DNA from: Negativicutes bacterium
Lineage (GTDB): Bacteria; Bacillota_C; Negativicutes; Sporomusales_B; JARLHX01
Assembly: GCA_031292015.1 (NCBI GenBank)
Contig: JARLHY010000135.1
Span: 1 to 34,511 of the forward strand
Length of the DNA stretch: 34,511 nt
Reading direction: 5' to 3'
Position 1 is the first letter of the stretch; every line of letters starts with the position of its first letter. Under the pieces are notes generated by a model. It worked only from the letters and a program-made list of their open reading frames with translations, searched no databases and was not told the DNA's origin. Positions 1-7,445 of this stretch are shown piece by piece. A program made the position numbers and the translations under genes.

Positions 1-2012
1 CTTAAATGGATGAGGTGGGGAACTTTACGAAGGTCGTCCCCTTTTATGATAATGTCGGCCGATTTTGCCGGGGCATTTGTGCCGCAGCCGAGGGCAACCC
101 CTGCGTCGGCCGCCGCGAGAGCCGCCGTATCATTGATGCCGTCGCCGACCATAATCACCTTATGTCCGTGGTCCTGCAGCCGCTGGACCAGTTCCAGCTT
201 GTCCTGCGGCGACGACACGCTCCACTGCTCGTCCAGGCCGAGAGCTTCAGCAATGGGGTTGGCGGCTTCAGCCGTGTCCCCTGTCACCAGACCGATGTGT
301 CTGATGCCAAAAGTCCGGAGGCGGTTTATCGCCTGAAGGGTTTCCGGGCGAAGCTTGCTGCTGTAGCCGACCAACCCCACCAGTTTACTGTTGATCGCCA
401 CATATAGCACACTCAGTCCGAGGTGCTGCAGCCGCCGGATACGGGGACTGGCTCTGGCTATTCTGACTGTCTGGCTGGTAATAAAAGCTTCATGGCCTAC
501 CGCTATCTGTTGGCCAGCCACTACCGCCAGTACTCCGGCGCCGACTACCTCTTTGCTGTCGGCAGGAAGCAAATCCAGCCCGGTCTGCCGGGCCTGCTCG
601 ACCATCATCATGGATACCGGATGTTTGGTGAATGCCACGGCCGAGGCGGCGAGCTGGATTAATTCGCTTTGGTGGTAGGCTTTGTCCAGAACTACGATTT
701 CTTCCACTTCCGGGATGGCGGCGGTCAGCGTGCCGGTCTTGTCAAAGAGGACGGTATCGGCTTCTTTCAGAGGGGTAAAGGACTTGGCGTCCTTAATGTA
801 AATTCCGTTGTGAGCGGCGACGGCCAGGGCGGAGCCGAGGGCCATGTGACGGGAAAGGGCCACACCGACAGGGCAGCCGACCAACAATACTGCCAGGCTT
901 CGCGATACGTCGCGGGTCAAAATATAGGTCAAGCCGGCCAGGACGATGGTCCAATTCACCAGTCGATTGGAATAATCTTCAGTTCGGCCTGATAACGGTT
1001 CGTTATTTCGGGCCGGAAGGGAAACGCCGGCGCCGGCCAGCTCCCGTCCCGCCTGAACGGTCCGGATTCTCAGACACCCGGCGTTGACGATGGTGCCGGC
1101 CTGAATATGATCACCCTGTCCCATATTCCGCAAGGCGGAGCTGCCGGTAACGATAGCCTGGCTTACTACGGCTTCGCCGGCGACAATTTCACCAGCCGCC
1201 GGAACAACGCCGTTCTGCCGGACAAGCAGAATGTCGCCAACTTCTATATCCTGCACCAGGATGCGCTTGGCCTGTCCGTCTGTCCAAAGCTCTGCATACC
1301 CGTAGTCCTCCACCAGCATCTTCCTGATGGTGGCCTGGGTACGGCCCTTGATGATACTGCAAAAGAGAGTGCTCAAATGGACGAGCCAAAGCACCGACAG
1401 GCCGGTTATGCTCTCGCGCATGGCCAGCAATATGAGGGTTGCCGCAAAAATAAGCAGCTCCGAATTGATCTGGCGCTTATGGGCAAGCTGGCCGAGTCCG
1501 TCCCGCAGAAGCGGCAGGCCTGAAACCAAGGTAACAACGGCGGCCAGATTAAAGACATGGCGCGATGCCGCCAGCGGAGAACGCCCCACCGCCAGCCGTT
1601 TCAGCAAAATGGCGGACAGAATGGCCCCGGTGGCGACAGTATAAAACAGAGGCCCTTTAGCCAATGGCCTGGCGGCGTTTGCGTCCGCGGCGGCAACCTC
1701 CCGGGCCGCGGCGATATCTCCTTGCTGTGCCGCCGGTTTGGGGAGAGTCTCCCCGAGTACTGTCCGATATTGCCTGCGGCAGTTGGCGATACCTTGCTCA
1801 ATAGTGGCGAAGGTCAGCGATTGGGGCTCGAAATACAGCAAAACCCGCCCGGTAAGCGGGTTGGCCTCGGCTTTTTTTATCCCCGGGGTCGCGTTTAAGC
1901 GTCCCAGGAGATAACGGGCAAAGACGCCGTTGCCACGGAGCCCCTCCACCGATAGGCGCAGTCGCCCCGGAAGCAGCCGGTATCCGTCGATGTGTGTTGC
2001 GAAAGAATGCAC
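1..2012 (-). CDS. Atypical heavy-metal P1B-type ATPase (3' end cut by window)
   Basis: The reading frame begins at GTG 2012, 6-7 nt after an AAGGAGG ribosome-binding site, and stays open through the window edge, giving 670 visible codons. The protein starts with an HMA_2-like domain (PGRLRLSVEG, then ANPLTGRVLLYF) that lacks the CxxC metal site. The phosphorylation motif DKTGTLT, a KHP (HP-locus) motif and MVGDGINDTAALAAADAG are present, so this is a P1B-family cation pump of the inner membrane. Two motifs are unusual. The membrane metal-binding motif is GCPVGVALS instead of CPC or CPH. The actuator-domain TGES is VTGSSALRN, so the glutamate used for dephosphorylation is replaced. The last transmembrane helices lie outside the window. 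The family is clear; the substrate is unknown and normal pumping is doubtful. Confidence 0.88.
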   Translation of the reverse strand, partial: MHSFATHIDGYRLLPGRLRLSVEGLRGNGVFARYLLGRLNATPGIKKAEANPLTGRVLLYFEPQSLTFATIEQGIANCRRQYRTVLGETLPKPAAQQGDIAAAREVAAADANAARPLAKGPLFYTVATGAILSAILLKRLAVGRSPLAASRHVFNLAAVVTLVSGLPLLRDGLGQLAHKRQINSELLIFAATLILLAMRESITGLSVLWLVHLSTLFCSIIKGRTQATIRKMLVEDYGYAELWTDGQAKRILVQDIEVGDILLVRQNGVVPAAGEIVAGEAVVSQAIVTGSSALRNMGQGDHIQAGTIVNAGCLRIRTVQAGRELAGAGVSLPARNNEPLSGRTEDYSNRLVNWTIVLAGLTYILTRDVSRSLAVLLVGCPVGVALSRHMALGSALAVAAHNGIYIKDAKSFTPLKEADTVLFDKTGTLTAAIPEVEEIVVLDKAYHQSELIQLAASAVAFTKHPVSMMMVEQARQTGLDLLPADSKEVVGAGVLAVVAGQQIAVGHEAFITSQTVRIARASPRIRRLQHLGLSVLYVAINSKLVGLVGYSSKLRPETLQAINRLRTFGIRHIGLVTGDTAEAANPIAEALGLDEQWSVSSPQDKLELVQRLQDHGHKVIMVGDGINDTAALAAADAGVALGCGTNAPAKSADIIIKGDDLRKVPHLIHL

Positions 2013-2093
2013 TATTTTCCTCCTTATTTTGACTGGCGGATGTCAGTCAAACCAATGAAAATAGTTTTTTCAGGATAGCGCAGAGTATGCAAT

Positions 2094-2119
2094 AAAAAAA
2101 CCTCTCAGTTATTGAGAGG
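2094..2119 (-). terminator. Intrinsic terminator after the 87-aa gene
   Basis: A 7-bp stem (CCTCTCA 2101-2107 with TGAGAGG 2113-2119) is followed on the minus strand by seven T residues (2100-2094). It lies just beyond the stop codon at 2135 and before the P-type ATPase start. Confidence 0.8.
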
Positions 2120-2134
2120 CTAAAAATCGGGTGT

Positions 2135-2398
2135 CTATTCGCCGGCTGCTTTGATTTTCCCTTTGGGTTTGGGTTTGGCTTTGCCCTTCTTCTCCTGCCT
2201 TTTGTCGCCAAGAACCTTCAGGGCGGCTTTGGGAGTCAGAATGGAGTCGTTATATTGCCGGAAGGCTTCCTTCGCACCAAAGTAGTCGGAAATGACCTTT
2301 CTGGTGACTTCGGCGATATTTTCACCCGGGCCTGCTTTCGCCACCGCGAGCAAGGCCAATTTTTCGATTGTCTTGGGATCGGCCAGTTTCTTTCCCAT
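2135..2398 (-). CDS. Small basic-tailed protein of unknown function (87 aa)
   Basis: ATG at 2398 follows AAGGAGG by about 8 nt, so the start is well supported. The protein has a helical-looking first 65 residues (MGKKLADPKTIEKLALLAVA, then GENIAEVTRKVISDYFGAKE) and a Lys/Pro-rich tail (KKGKAKPKPKGKIKAAGE) that could bind nucleic acid or an acidic partner. There is no signal peptide or membrane segment. It has its own terminator and lies between the P-type ATPase and another small gene on the same strand. I do not recognise the family; nucleic-acid binding is only a guess from charge. Confidence 0.75.
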   Translation of the reverse strand: MGKKLADPKTIEKLALLAVAKAGPGENIAEVTRKVISDYFGAKEAFRQYNDSILTPKAALKVLGDKRQEKKGKAKPKPKGKIKAAGE

Positions 2399-2476
2399 GG
2401 TTAAAACCTCCTTATTTCATCTGGTTCACGTCGGATATCGTTATGCTGTCCGATGGTCAGCAGCGGGACGATGTAA

Positions 2477-2701
2477 TTACAGAGCCTCCTGGAATATCTT
2501 TTCCGACTCCCGGTTTAAAAAGGTGATCAGTTGCTCCGAGTTCCAGTTACTGTTCAAAACGGTGGGAATAATTTCCTCGGCTTGCTGCGAATCAACGGTG
2601 ATGTCGATGAGTGAGCGATTCTTGCGTCCAGTGAAAATCAGGCGAGAATTTTTGCCTTTACGTTCATTTAACAGGAGTCGCCAACTGCCTTCCGTTCCCA
2701 T
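2477..2701 (-). CDS. Hypothetical protein (74 aa)
   Basis: ATG at 2701 is preceded by AAGGGAGTG at suitable spacing. The sequence (MGTEGSWRLLLNERKGKNSR, then IDITVDSQQAEEIIPTVLNS) is soluble and mixed-charge with no recognised domain or signal peptide. The gap to the next gene downstream (87 aa) is about 80 nt and the two may be cotranscribed. A TTAACA direct-repeat array begins only 13 nt upstream of the start codon, so a regulator bound there would probably repress this gene or act on the opposite strand. Function unknown. Confidence 0.65.
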   Translation of the reverse strand: MGTEGSWRLLLNERKGKNSRLIFTGRKNRSLIDITVDSQQAEEIIPTVLNSNWNSEQLITFLNRESEKIFQEAL

Positions 2702-2713
2702 AAATTCACTCCC

Positions 2714-2750
2714 TTAACAATCTTAACATAATCTTAACAGTAAATTTACA
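2714..2750 (+). promoter_or_regulatory. Array of four TTAACA-type direct repeats (PhoP/OmpR-like box)
   Basis: TTAACA at 2714, 2723 and 2734 and TTTACA at 2745 start 9, 11 and 11 bp apart. One-turn 11-bp direct repeats are typical of OmpR/PhoB-family regulators, and the B. subtilis PhoP box is TT(A/T/C)ACA repeated in this way. A weak -10-like TATGTA follows at about 2775, on the side of the 49-codon gene. Similar pairs occur at 5198-5214 and 6786-6802. The identity of the regulator is inferred. Confidence 0.5.
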
Positions 2751-2965
2751 TTGAAAGCAAGCAAATTACCAGAATATGTATGTTAAGTTTTCTTAACAAA
2801 TGAGTCTGCTGCGTTTCAAAACGATATAGTCAAGTTTAACGAAACCTTAACTTTGGCAGGGGAATATCGAACAGGATTTTGTCAAAGAATGTTTGAAATG
2901 TTAGTTGTAGATAGCAGGTTTAAAAGGGTATTTCAATGTCTTTTGCCGGAAAAGGAGGAGATATC

Positions 2966-3115
2966 ATGTCAGCCGAAGATTTACTGACCAAAGTCCGGGA
3001 ATTCAGGCGACGCATCCAGGAACTGGACCTGAGCCCTGATGAAAAAGCGAAGATGATCGAGGATTACTGGAGTTTTATCAGCCGGGTGCCTCTTTCCGAA
3101 ACGAATGAAGACTGA
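2966..3115 (+). CDS. Small helical acidic/basic protein (49 aa)
   Basis: ATG at 2966 sits 6-7 nt after a very strong AAAGGAGGAG ribosome-binding site. The product is MSAEDLLTKVREFRRRIQEL, then DLSPDEKAKMIEDYWSFISR and a short acidic end, ending at TGA 3113-3115. A clear terminator follows within 15 nt, so this looks like a complete small transcription unit. An in-frame ATG about ten codons upstream has no ribosome-binding site. The protein is predicted to be two amphipathic helices, like small adaptor or regulator proteins; I do not recognise the family. It is the only plus-strand gene in the first 7 kb and lies downstream of the TTAACA array. Confidence 0.72.
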   Translation: MSAEDLLTKVREFRRRIQELDLSPDEKAKMIEDYWSFISRVPLSETNED

Positions 3116-3126
3116 TCCTCACCAAT

Positions 3127-3151
3127 CCACCTGAAGAGGTGGCTTCTTTTT
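3127..3151 (+). terminator. Intrinsic terminator of the 49-codon gene
   Basis: The stem CCACCT (3127-3132) pairs with AGGTGG (3137-3142) around a GAAG loop and is followed by CTTCTTTTT. It lies 12 nt after the stop codon. Confidence 0.75.
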
Positions 3152-3155
3152 GCGC

Positions 3156-4973
3156 TCAATGGTTTTTTCGCTGGTCGATCACATAGGTTGATCCTTTGGT
3201 GTCCTTGGCCTTGTTTTTCAGGGTCGCGGCGATACCGCCAATCTCAAGGTAGTTGGAAAAATTGCGGAAAAGAGTGTGGGCCACGCCGATGGATATGGTC
3301 ATGATCGGAAACCGCTCCAGCCGGCCGCGCCGGTTTCGGGCGATAATGACGCCCAGCTCCAGATCTTTCGGGTCGTAGAGGTTGACGATTTCTGCGTCGA
3401 AGTGCCGGATGATGGCTGTACACAGCTCGTCCATTTTTTCCGGGTGGGTGATGATGACGAAATCGTCGCCGCCGATATGCCCCAGGAAAGCATCCTGCCG
3501 GCATATCCGGTCGACGCATGAGCGCAGGATGTCCGCTGTGAGAAGCAGAGCTTTGTCGCCATGCTCAAAGCCGTACTTGTCGTTGAAGGCTTTAAAATTG
3601 TCCAGATCTACATACAGCATGGCAAACGGCTGATTCTTCTCAACCATCGACTTCAGCTTCTGGTCGATCAGCAGATTGCCCGGCAAGCCGGTCAGCGGAT
3701 TGGCGTTGGTGGCGCACCTGACCTGCAGGTTGGTTACATTATTCAGCAGGTGGGTTATGGATACGATGCCTGCATACTGATCGTTTTGGGTGACGATGAT
3801 GAAATCATACTTACTGTCGACGGCCCGGCCCATGGCCAGGTGGGAGACGGTGTCCAGCGGCAGGCCGGCGTCAACGACCAGGGGGTTCTTGTCCATGATC
3901 AGCTCTACCGGGCGGTTGTGATACAACGATACCCCATATTTGGTGCCTAAGCGAAAATAGAGCTTGTTTTTCATAAGCAAGCCCACCGGTATGTTGTTTG
4001 TTGTAACAACCACGCCTTCGACTTTCTCGGAGTTCAGAATTAATTCCGCACCGCTGACCAGATCCCGGGGTTCGATGGCCGGACAATACTCGATGATATC
4101 GCCGACAGGCACACTTAATATCGTCTCCGGCGGATGCCGGTCATTCCTTTTGGTTTTGCATTCCCGGATCAGGTCGCAGTTGGCTGGCGAAAGTTTTTCG
4201 GGGACCGGGGACGGTTTGGCGAAAAGATATCCTTGGGCGCAGTCCACTCCCAGACTCAGGACAGCGGTTAGCTCCGGCGCCGTTTCCACCCCCTGGGCGA
4301 TCACCTGTACGCCTATGGAATGCGCGTAATCCACCATGGAAGCGATCATCTGGCTGTGGTACTGGTTGGCGTTTAAGTTATGGACCAGCAGGCGATCGAT
4401 TTTAATGTACTGAGGGCGCATATTGGCGATGGACTCCAGACTGGAAAAGCCGGATCCCACCTTGTCGATGGCCAGGGGGATCCCCTGTTTGAAAAAATCC
4501 ATAGTGCGTTCCAGAATGAAACCCGATGATTCGGCAATACGCTGCTGGTCAATCTCCAGGATGACGCTGGACGGAGCTTGCCCGAGCGCCGTCCAACCGC
4601 GGCCAAGGCTGCCGGGGAAATGAAGAATGGTGGCGCAGGGGTCGATGTTCACAAAGAGTTTCTCGGTGATGTTGTTGGCTGCCGCCGTTTTAAAGGCAAT
4701 TTCCCGGCATAGATTCTCCAGCTGGTTGGAAAGATTGAACCTGCCAGCGGCGGAAAAAAGTTTGACCGGCAGATGGAGCGGGCTGTCGACCGGCCCCCGG
4801 ACAAACACTTCATAGCCGATCACTTCCACCTTTGTCAGGTCAATAATCGGCTGAAAGACGGTTGTTACCGCTTTTTCTTCCAGTATGGCGGCTAACGCCT
4901 CGTATTCTTTTTGCAGATGCTCTTTATCGAGTTGTTGTCCGATGATAAAACCAAGTGAATCTGTTTCAACCAT
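3156..4973 (-). CDS. EAL-CBS-GGDEF protein with degenerate EAL site
   Basis: Order: EAL domain (about residues 30-260), two CBS repeats (about 285-410), GGDEF domain (about 430-600). Several catalytic EAL residues have changed: EAL is EVF, the DDFGTG motif is DKVGSGFSS, and the general-base motif AEGVET is AQGVET. c-di-GMP hydrolysis is therefore unlikely and the domain may act as a sensor. The GGDEF signature is GGDDF, and the expected upstream RxxD inhibitory site reads RQDA. The CBS pair suggests adenine-nucleotide control. I chose ATG 4973 because GTGGAG lies upstream of it; an in-frame TTG at 5000 adds nine residues but has no ribosome-binding site. The protein is cytoplasmic, with no membrane segment. 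A long structured leader precedes it. Confidence 0.9.
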   Translation of the reverse strand: MVETDSLGFIIGQQLDKEHLQKEYEALAAILEEKAVTTVFQPIIDLTKVEVIGYEVFVRGPVDSPLHLPVKLFSAAGRFNLSNQLENLCREIAFKTAAANNITEKLFVNIDPCATILHFPGSLGRGWTALGQAPSSVILEIDQQRIAESSGFILERTMDFFKQGIPLAIDKVGSGFSSLESIANMRPQYIKIDRLLVHNLNANQYHSQMIASMVDYAHSIGVQVIAQGVETAPELTAVLSLGVDCAQGYLFAKPSPVPEKLSPANCDLIRECKTKRNDRHPPETILSVPVGDIIEYCPAIEPRDLVSGAELILNSEKVEGVVVTTNNIPVGLLMKNKLYFRLGTKYGVSLYHNRPVELIMDKNPLVVDAGLPLDTVSHLAMGRAVDSKYDFIIVTQNDQYAGIVSITHLLNNVTNLQVRCATNANPLTGLPGNLLIDQKLKSMVEKNQPFAMLYVDLDNFKAFNDKYGFEHGDKALLLTADILRSCVDRICRQDAFLGHIGGDDFVIITHPEKMDELCTAIIRHFDAEIVNLYDPKDLELGVIIARNRRGRLERFPIMTISIGVAHTLFRNFSNYLEIGGIAATLKNKAKDTKGSTYVIDQRKNH

Positions 4974-5036
4974 GGCGACCAACTCCACTTTGTTTATCAA
5001 GAGTGCAAGTCTTTATTTTAAGCGGTGCCAAAATCG

Positions 5037-5110
5037 CAACCCCCGGCGGGTGCCAGGGGTTGTTGCAGGCAACTGCTACTTCTGCCGCCGGGCCATATGA
5101 TGCGGCGGCA
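5037..5110 (-). other. Two GC-rich hairpins in the leader of the EAL-CBS-GGDEF gene
   Basis: TGCCGCCG (5083-5090) pairs with CGGCGGCA (5103-5110), and CAACCCC (5037-5043) pairs with GGGGTTG (5056-5062). They lie between the pyruvate-kinase-like stop (5220) and the start at 4973. The second hairpin is followed on the minus strand by only a weak T run (GATTTT), so it could be a poor terminator for the upstream gene or a structured 5' leader. I could not match it to the c-di-GMP-I or -II riboswitch consensus. Confidence 0.45.
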
Positions 5111-5197
5111 AGCCTCTGGGCTAGTGCTCCTGCCACGCAACTGTCAAGCTTTTCCTTCTCATCATAACAACAAATGATGATTGGCGTGTTAGGGTAT

Positions 5198-5214
5198 TGT
5201 TAATAAACTGTTAA
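5198..5214 (-). promoter_or_regulatory. Pair of TTAACA direct repeats, 11-bp spacing
   Basis: Read on the minus strand, TTAACA occurs twice with a 5-bp spacer (start-to-start 11 bp), between the pyruvate-kinase-like gene and the EAL-CBS-GGDEF gene. Orientation relative to the downstream gene is the same as at 6786-6802. It is probably a binding site for an OmpR/PhoB-type regulator. No strong -10 was found at a fixed distance. Confidence 0.42.
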
Positions 5215-5219
5215 ATGTA

Positions 5220-6725
5220 CTAGTCCCTCTTCCCGGCAATGCTGAGGGCGCGGAGCTGGGGGCTCTTTTTGTGCTGGTGGGCGTCCATCCGGGTTAAAAT
5301 ATCGTCAAGCATGGCAACAGCTTCGACGATGAACGGGCCTTTATTCAACATGACGCACTCGGCCCGCTCGGCCATGGCGGCATCGGTTATCTCAGCCCGC
5401 GAAGGGGTGCCGTGCTTCACCAGGTTTTCCAGGACCTGGGTTGCCCATATCACCGGAACGTGGGCTGCTTCGCAAATCCAGAGGATCTCTTCCTGCAGCT
5501 CGGCGAGACGTTTATAACCCACCTCCACCGCCAGGTCGCCACGGGCGATCATAACGGCAAATGGCTGTTTTGCCGCTGCCTGAACGATGATTTCCGCCAG
5601 ATTTCCCACGGCTTCATCGGTCTCGATTTTGGCCATCAGCGGCAGCGTCTGGAGGTTCCGGCCGAGACGCTGCGTCAGTTCGTCCTGCAGCAGCCTGATG
5701 TCGGCGGCAGACTTCACAAAGGAATAACCTACGGCGTCAGCCAGCGGTACAATGACGTCAAGGTCGGCTTTGTCCTTATCGGTAATGGGTGACAGAGTCA
5801 GATGCTTGCCAGGGAAATTCAGGCCTTTACCTGGTTTGATGCCGACAGCCTGTTCCTTGGCCGTGGACAGAATCCGGACTATCGCCCCCTCCGGGCGGAT
5901 CCGCTCGACCTCGGCGACGATCTGACCGTCATCGATGTTGATTATGTCGGCTATGGCCAAATCTCTCAAAATCTCGGGTATTGTGCAACTGACGACCATA
6001 TCCACAGCTTCCTCGAGATTGAAATCGCCTTTGGTCAAGAAAAGGCGGCTGCCGGGCGAAACTTTGGCCTGGGCGCCATGGAGCAGGATTTTGTCGATTC
6101 GTGGTTTGGGGCCGGCGATTTCCATGAAGATTTTGCAGGTTCGGCCGGTTTCCTGCTCAGCCTGTCTGACATTGGCGGCCATCGCCTGCCAGACTTCTTT
6201 GTGATCATGGGCGCAGTTGATGCGGGCCACATCCATGCCGCTAAGCAGCAGCCTTTTCACCAGATCATAATTGCTGGCACATTCGCTGGAAAAGGTCACC
6301 ATAATTCTGACTGCCCGACGCTGCGGCGCCGGGCCAAAGACCGCTTTGGTCTGACGGGTCAGACTCCATTCGCCGTGGTAGAAATTGCGGGTTGGGGGAT
6401 GTTTGATTCCGACCTCGTCCTGCCGGCCGCAGATACAGCTGAGAGACGCGATGACCGCATCCAGGTTGGCAATGGCTCCTGCCTCGCTCCGCCCCAGGGA
6501 CGACAGCCCCCACGGCCTGAGAGCCCGCTGGTACGGCCTGATGTCACGTCTTCTAAGTGCGAGATAAAAAGCCAGATTCAAAGCACTGTAGCGAAAAGAA
6601 GGCCGCTCAATTTCCGGAAGCCACCGCCTGAACATGTCCAGGCCTTCCTGATAGACCGCCTGGCGCAAGGCCAGCAATTCGCCGAGCAGCAACTGCGGAT
6701 CGGCTGACAGTGATTTCGCGTCCAC
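5220..6725 (-). CDS. Pyruvate-kinase-barrel protein lacking the C-terminal domain
   Basis: GTG 6725 follows AAAGGAGG by 6 nt. Residues 1 to about 135 form an unrecognised N-terminal extension; the rest is a pyruvate kinase barrel. Conserved features: ARIN (Arg and Asn of the active site), GPKPR, the catalytic Lys/Glu in AKIET, the Mg-binding Asp in IARGDLAVE, and ATQVLENLVK. Differences: ARLNFSHG is ARINCAHD (potassium-ligand Ser to Ala), LDTKGPEIR is MEIAGPKPR, and the usual MLSGETA segment is MLNKGPF. The C-terminal allosteric domain of about 110 residues is absent. It may act on phosphoenolpyruvate or a related enol phosphate, but ordinary glycolytic pyruvate kinase activity is uncertain. 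A TTAACA pair and a -10 box lie upstream. Confidence 0.82.
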   Translation of the reverse strand: MDAKSLSADPQLLLGELLALRQAVYQEGLDMFRRWLPEIERPSFRYSALNLAFYLALRRRDIRPYQRALRPWGLSSLGRSEAGAIANLDAVIASLSCICGRQDEVGIKHPPTRNFYHGEWSLTRQTKAVFGPAPQRRAVRIMVTFSSECASNYDLVKRLLLSGMDVARINCAHDHKEVWQAMAANVRQAEQETGRTCKIFMEIAGPKPRIDKILLHGAQAKVSPGSRLFLTKGDFNLEEAVDMVVSCTIPEILRDLAIADIINIDDGQIVAEVERIRPEGAIVRILSTAKEQAVGIKPGKGLNFPGKHLTLSPITDKDKADLDVIVPLADAVGYSFVKSAADIRLLQDELTQRLGRNLQTLPLMAKIETDEAVGNLAEIIVQAAAKQPFAVMIARGDLAVEVGYKRLAELQEEILWICEAAHVPVIWATQVLENLVKHGTPSRAEITDAAMAERAECVMLNKGPFIVEAVAMLDDILTRMDAHQHKKSPQLRALSIAGKRD

Positions 6726-6758
6726 GACGTTCCTCCTTTTTCCTGCTTATTTATCTAA

Positions 6759-6802
6759 AGTATAGCATTATCACTGGTCGACCATTGTTAAAATATTGTT
6801 AA
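6759..6802 (-). promoter_or_regulatory. Promoter of the pyruvate-kinase-like gene with TTAACA pair
   Basis: On the minus strand TTAACA-N5-TTAACA (6802-6786, 11-bp period) is followed 21 bp later by a good -10 box TATACT (6764-6759), about 34 nt before the GTG start. No -35 hexamer is seen at 17 bp, which is usual for promoters needing an OmpR-family activator. Confidence 0.5.
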
Positions 6803-6904
6803 TAGGAAAAGAACAAGATGGCAAAACCTTCCCTCTGGAGCATTCAGCCAAAGCCGGATAATATCCTTCTGTCAAAGACGTTTTTGACTAGCCGTAACGA
6901 AACA

Positions 6905-6930
6905 AAGAACAGGCCGTGAGGCCTGTTCTT
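6905..6930. terminator. Hairpin terminator after yneA-like gene
   Basis: A perfect 11-bp inverted repeat, AAGAACAGGCC (6905-6915) and GGCCTGTTCTT (6920-6930), has a 4-nt loop. It lies after the stop at 6967 on the minus strand. The T run on that side is short (CTTTGTTTCG), so termination may be moderate. The rest of 6726-6966 holds only the promoter described above. Confidence 0.6.
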
Positions 6931-6966
6931 AACTCACGCTATTGATACATCTCTATCTTCCGACAC

Positions 6967-7281
6967 TTATCTGGCCGGCGGATTTTTGCGAGGAATCTTC
7001 AATGTTTCCCCAGGATGGATGGCGACATCGTTGGTCAGGTTGTTCGCCTGCTTGATGGCGGTGATGAGTGAGCGAATGTCGTCCTTGGCATCAACGTGTC
7101 TGGCGGCGATCGACCACAGGGAATCACCGGTCTGGACGCAGACGGTTTGATAGGTTCCGCTGGACATGTAGGGGTTCGAACTGGCGTGCAGGCTGTCGTA
7201 GGCGGACCAGGCGTAAACCAATAACACCAATACTATGCATATTTTAATGATGAAATCGCTGTAAATTAACTTTCTGGCCAT
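6967..7281 (-). CDS. yneA: LysM-containing SOS division inhibitor-like protein (YneA-like)
   Basis: I chose ATG 7281 because GGGAGG lies 8 nt upstream; a longer reading frame to 7380 would run through the promoter and LexA boxes. The 104-aa product has a short basic start, one transmembrane helix (about residues 11-28) and a LysM domain (about 43-97: VQTGDSLWSIA, then NNLTNDVAIHPGETLKIP). Divergent arrangement with lexA, size and domain layout match B. subtilis YneA, which blocks septation during the SOS response. Assignment is by architecture and position, since LysM domains are common. LexA-type boxes lie directly upstream. Confidence 0.82.
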   Translation of the reverse strand: MARKLIYSDFIIKICIVLVLLVYAWSAYDSLHASSNPYMSSGTYQTVCVQTGDSLWSIAARHVDAKDDIRSLITAIKQANNLTNDVAIHPGETLKIPRKNPPAR

Positions 7282-7294
7282 TTGCTTTTCCTCC

Positions 7295-7344
7295 CGAATG
7301 TATGTTCGCACCATTATCGTAACATAGTACGTATGTTCGGTCAA
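7295..7344 (-). promoter_or_regulatory. yneA-like promoter with two LexA-type boxes
   Basis: The minus-strand promoter is TTGACC (7344-7339), 17-bp spacer, TACGAT (7321-7316). One box, CGAATGTATGTTCG (7295-7308), differs from CGAACN4GTTCG at one position and overlaps the edge of the ribosome-binding site. A weaker box at 7326-7339 (AGTACGTATGTTCG) lies between -35 and -10. LexA binding there would block transcription. Confidence 0.75.
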
Positions 7345-7363
7345 GGGGGTTAACTGAAAAAAA

Positions 7364-7403
7364 CGAACAAACGTTTGCACTTTTTACCAGCAACTGTTAT
7401 AAT
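7364..7403 (+). promoter_or_regulatory. lexA promoter with overlapping LexA box
   Basis: TTGCAC (7375-7380), 17-bp spacer, TATAAT (7398-7403) is a near-consensus sigma-A promoter. The box CGAACAAACGTTTG (7364-7377; one mismatch to CGAACN4GTTCG) overlaps the -35, predicting LexA autorepression. Confidence 0.82.
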
Positions 7404-7445
7404 GATGCTGTAAATAAGTAAAGTCGGCGTTAGGAGATGATAGAA

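Noticed and set aside
5001..5219. c-di-GMP riboswitch upstream of the EAL-CBS-GGDEF gene
   Set aside because: The conserved GGGCAAACC, GCAAAGCC and tetraloop-receptor elements of class I, and the class II core, are not present.
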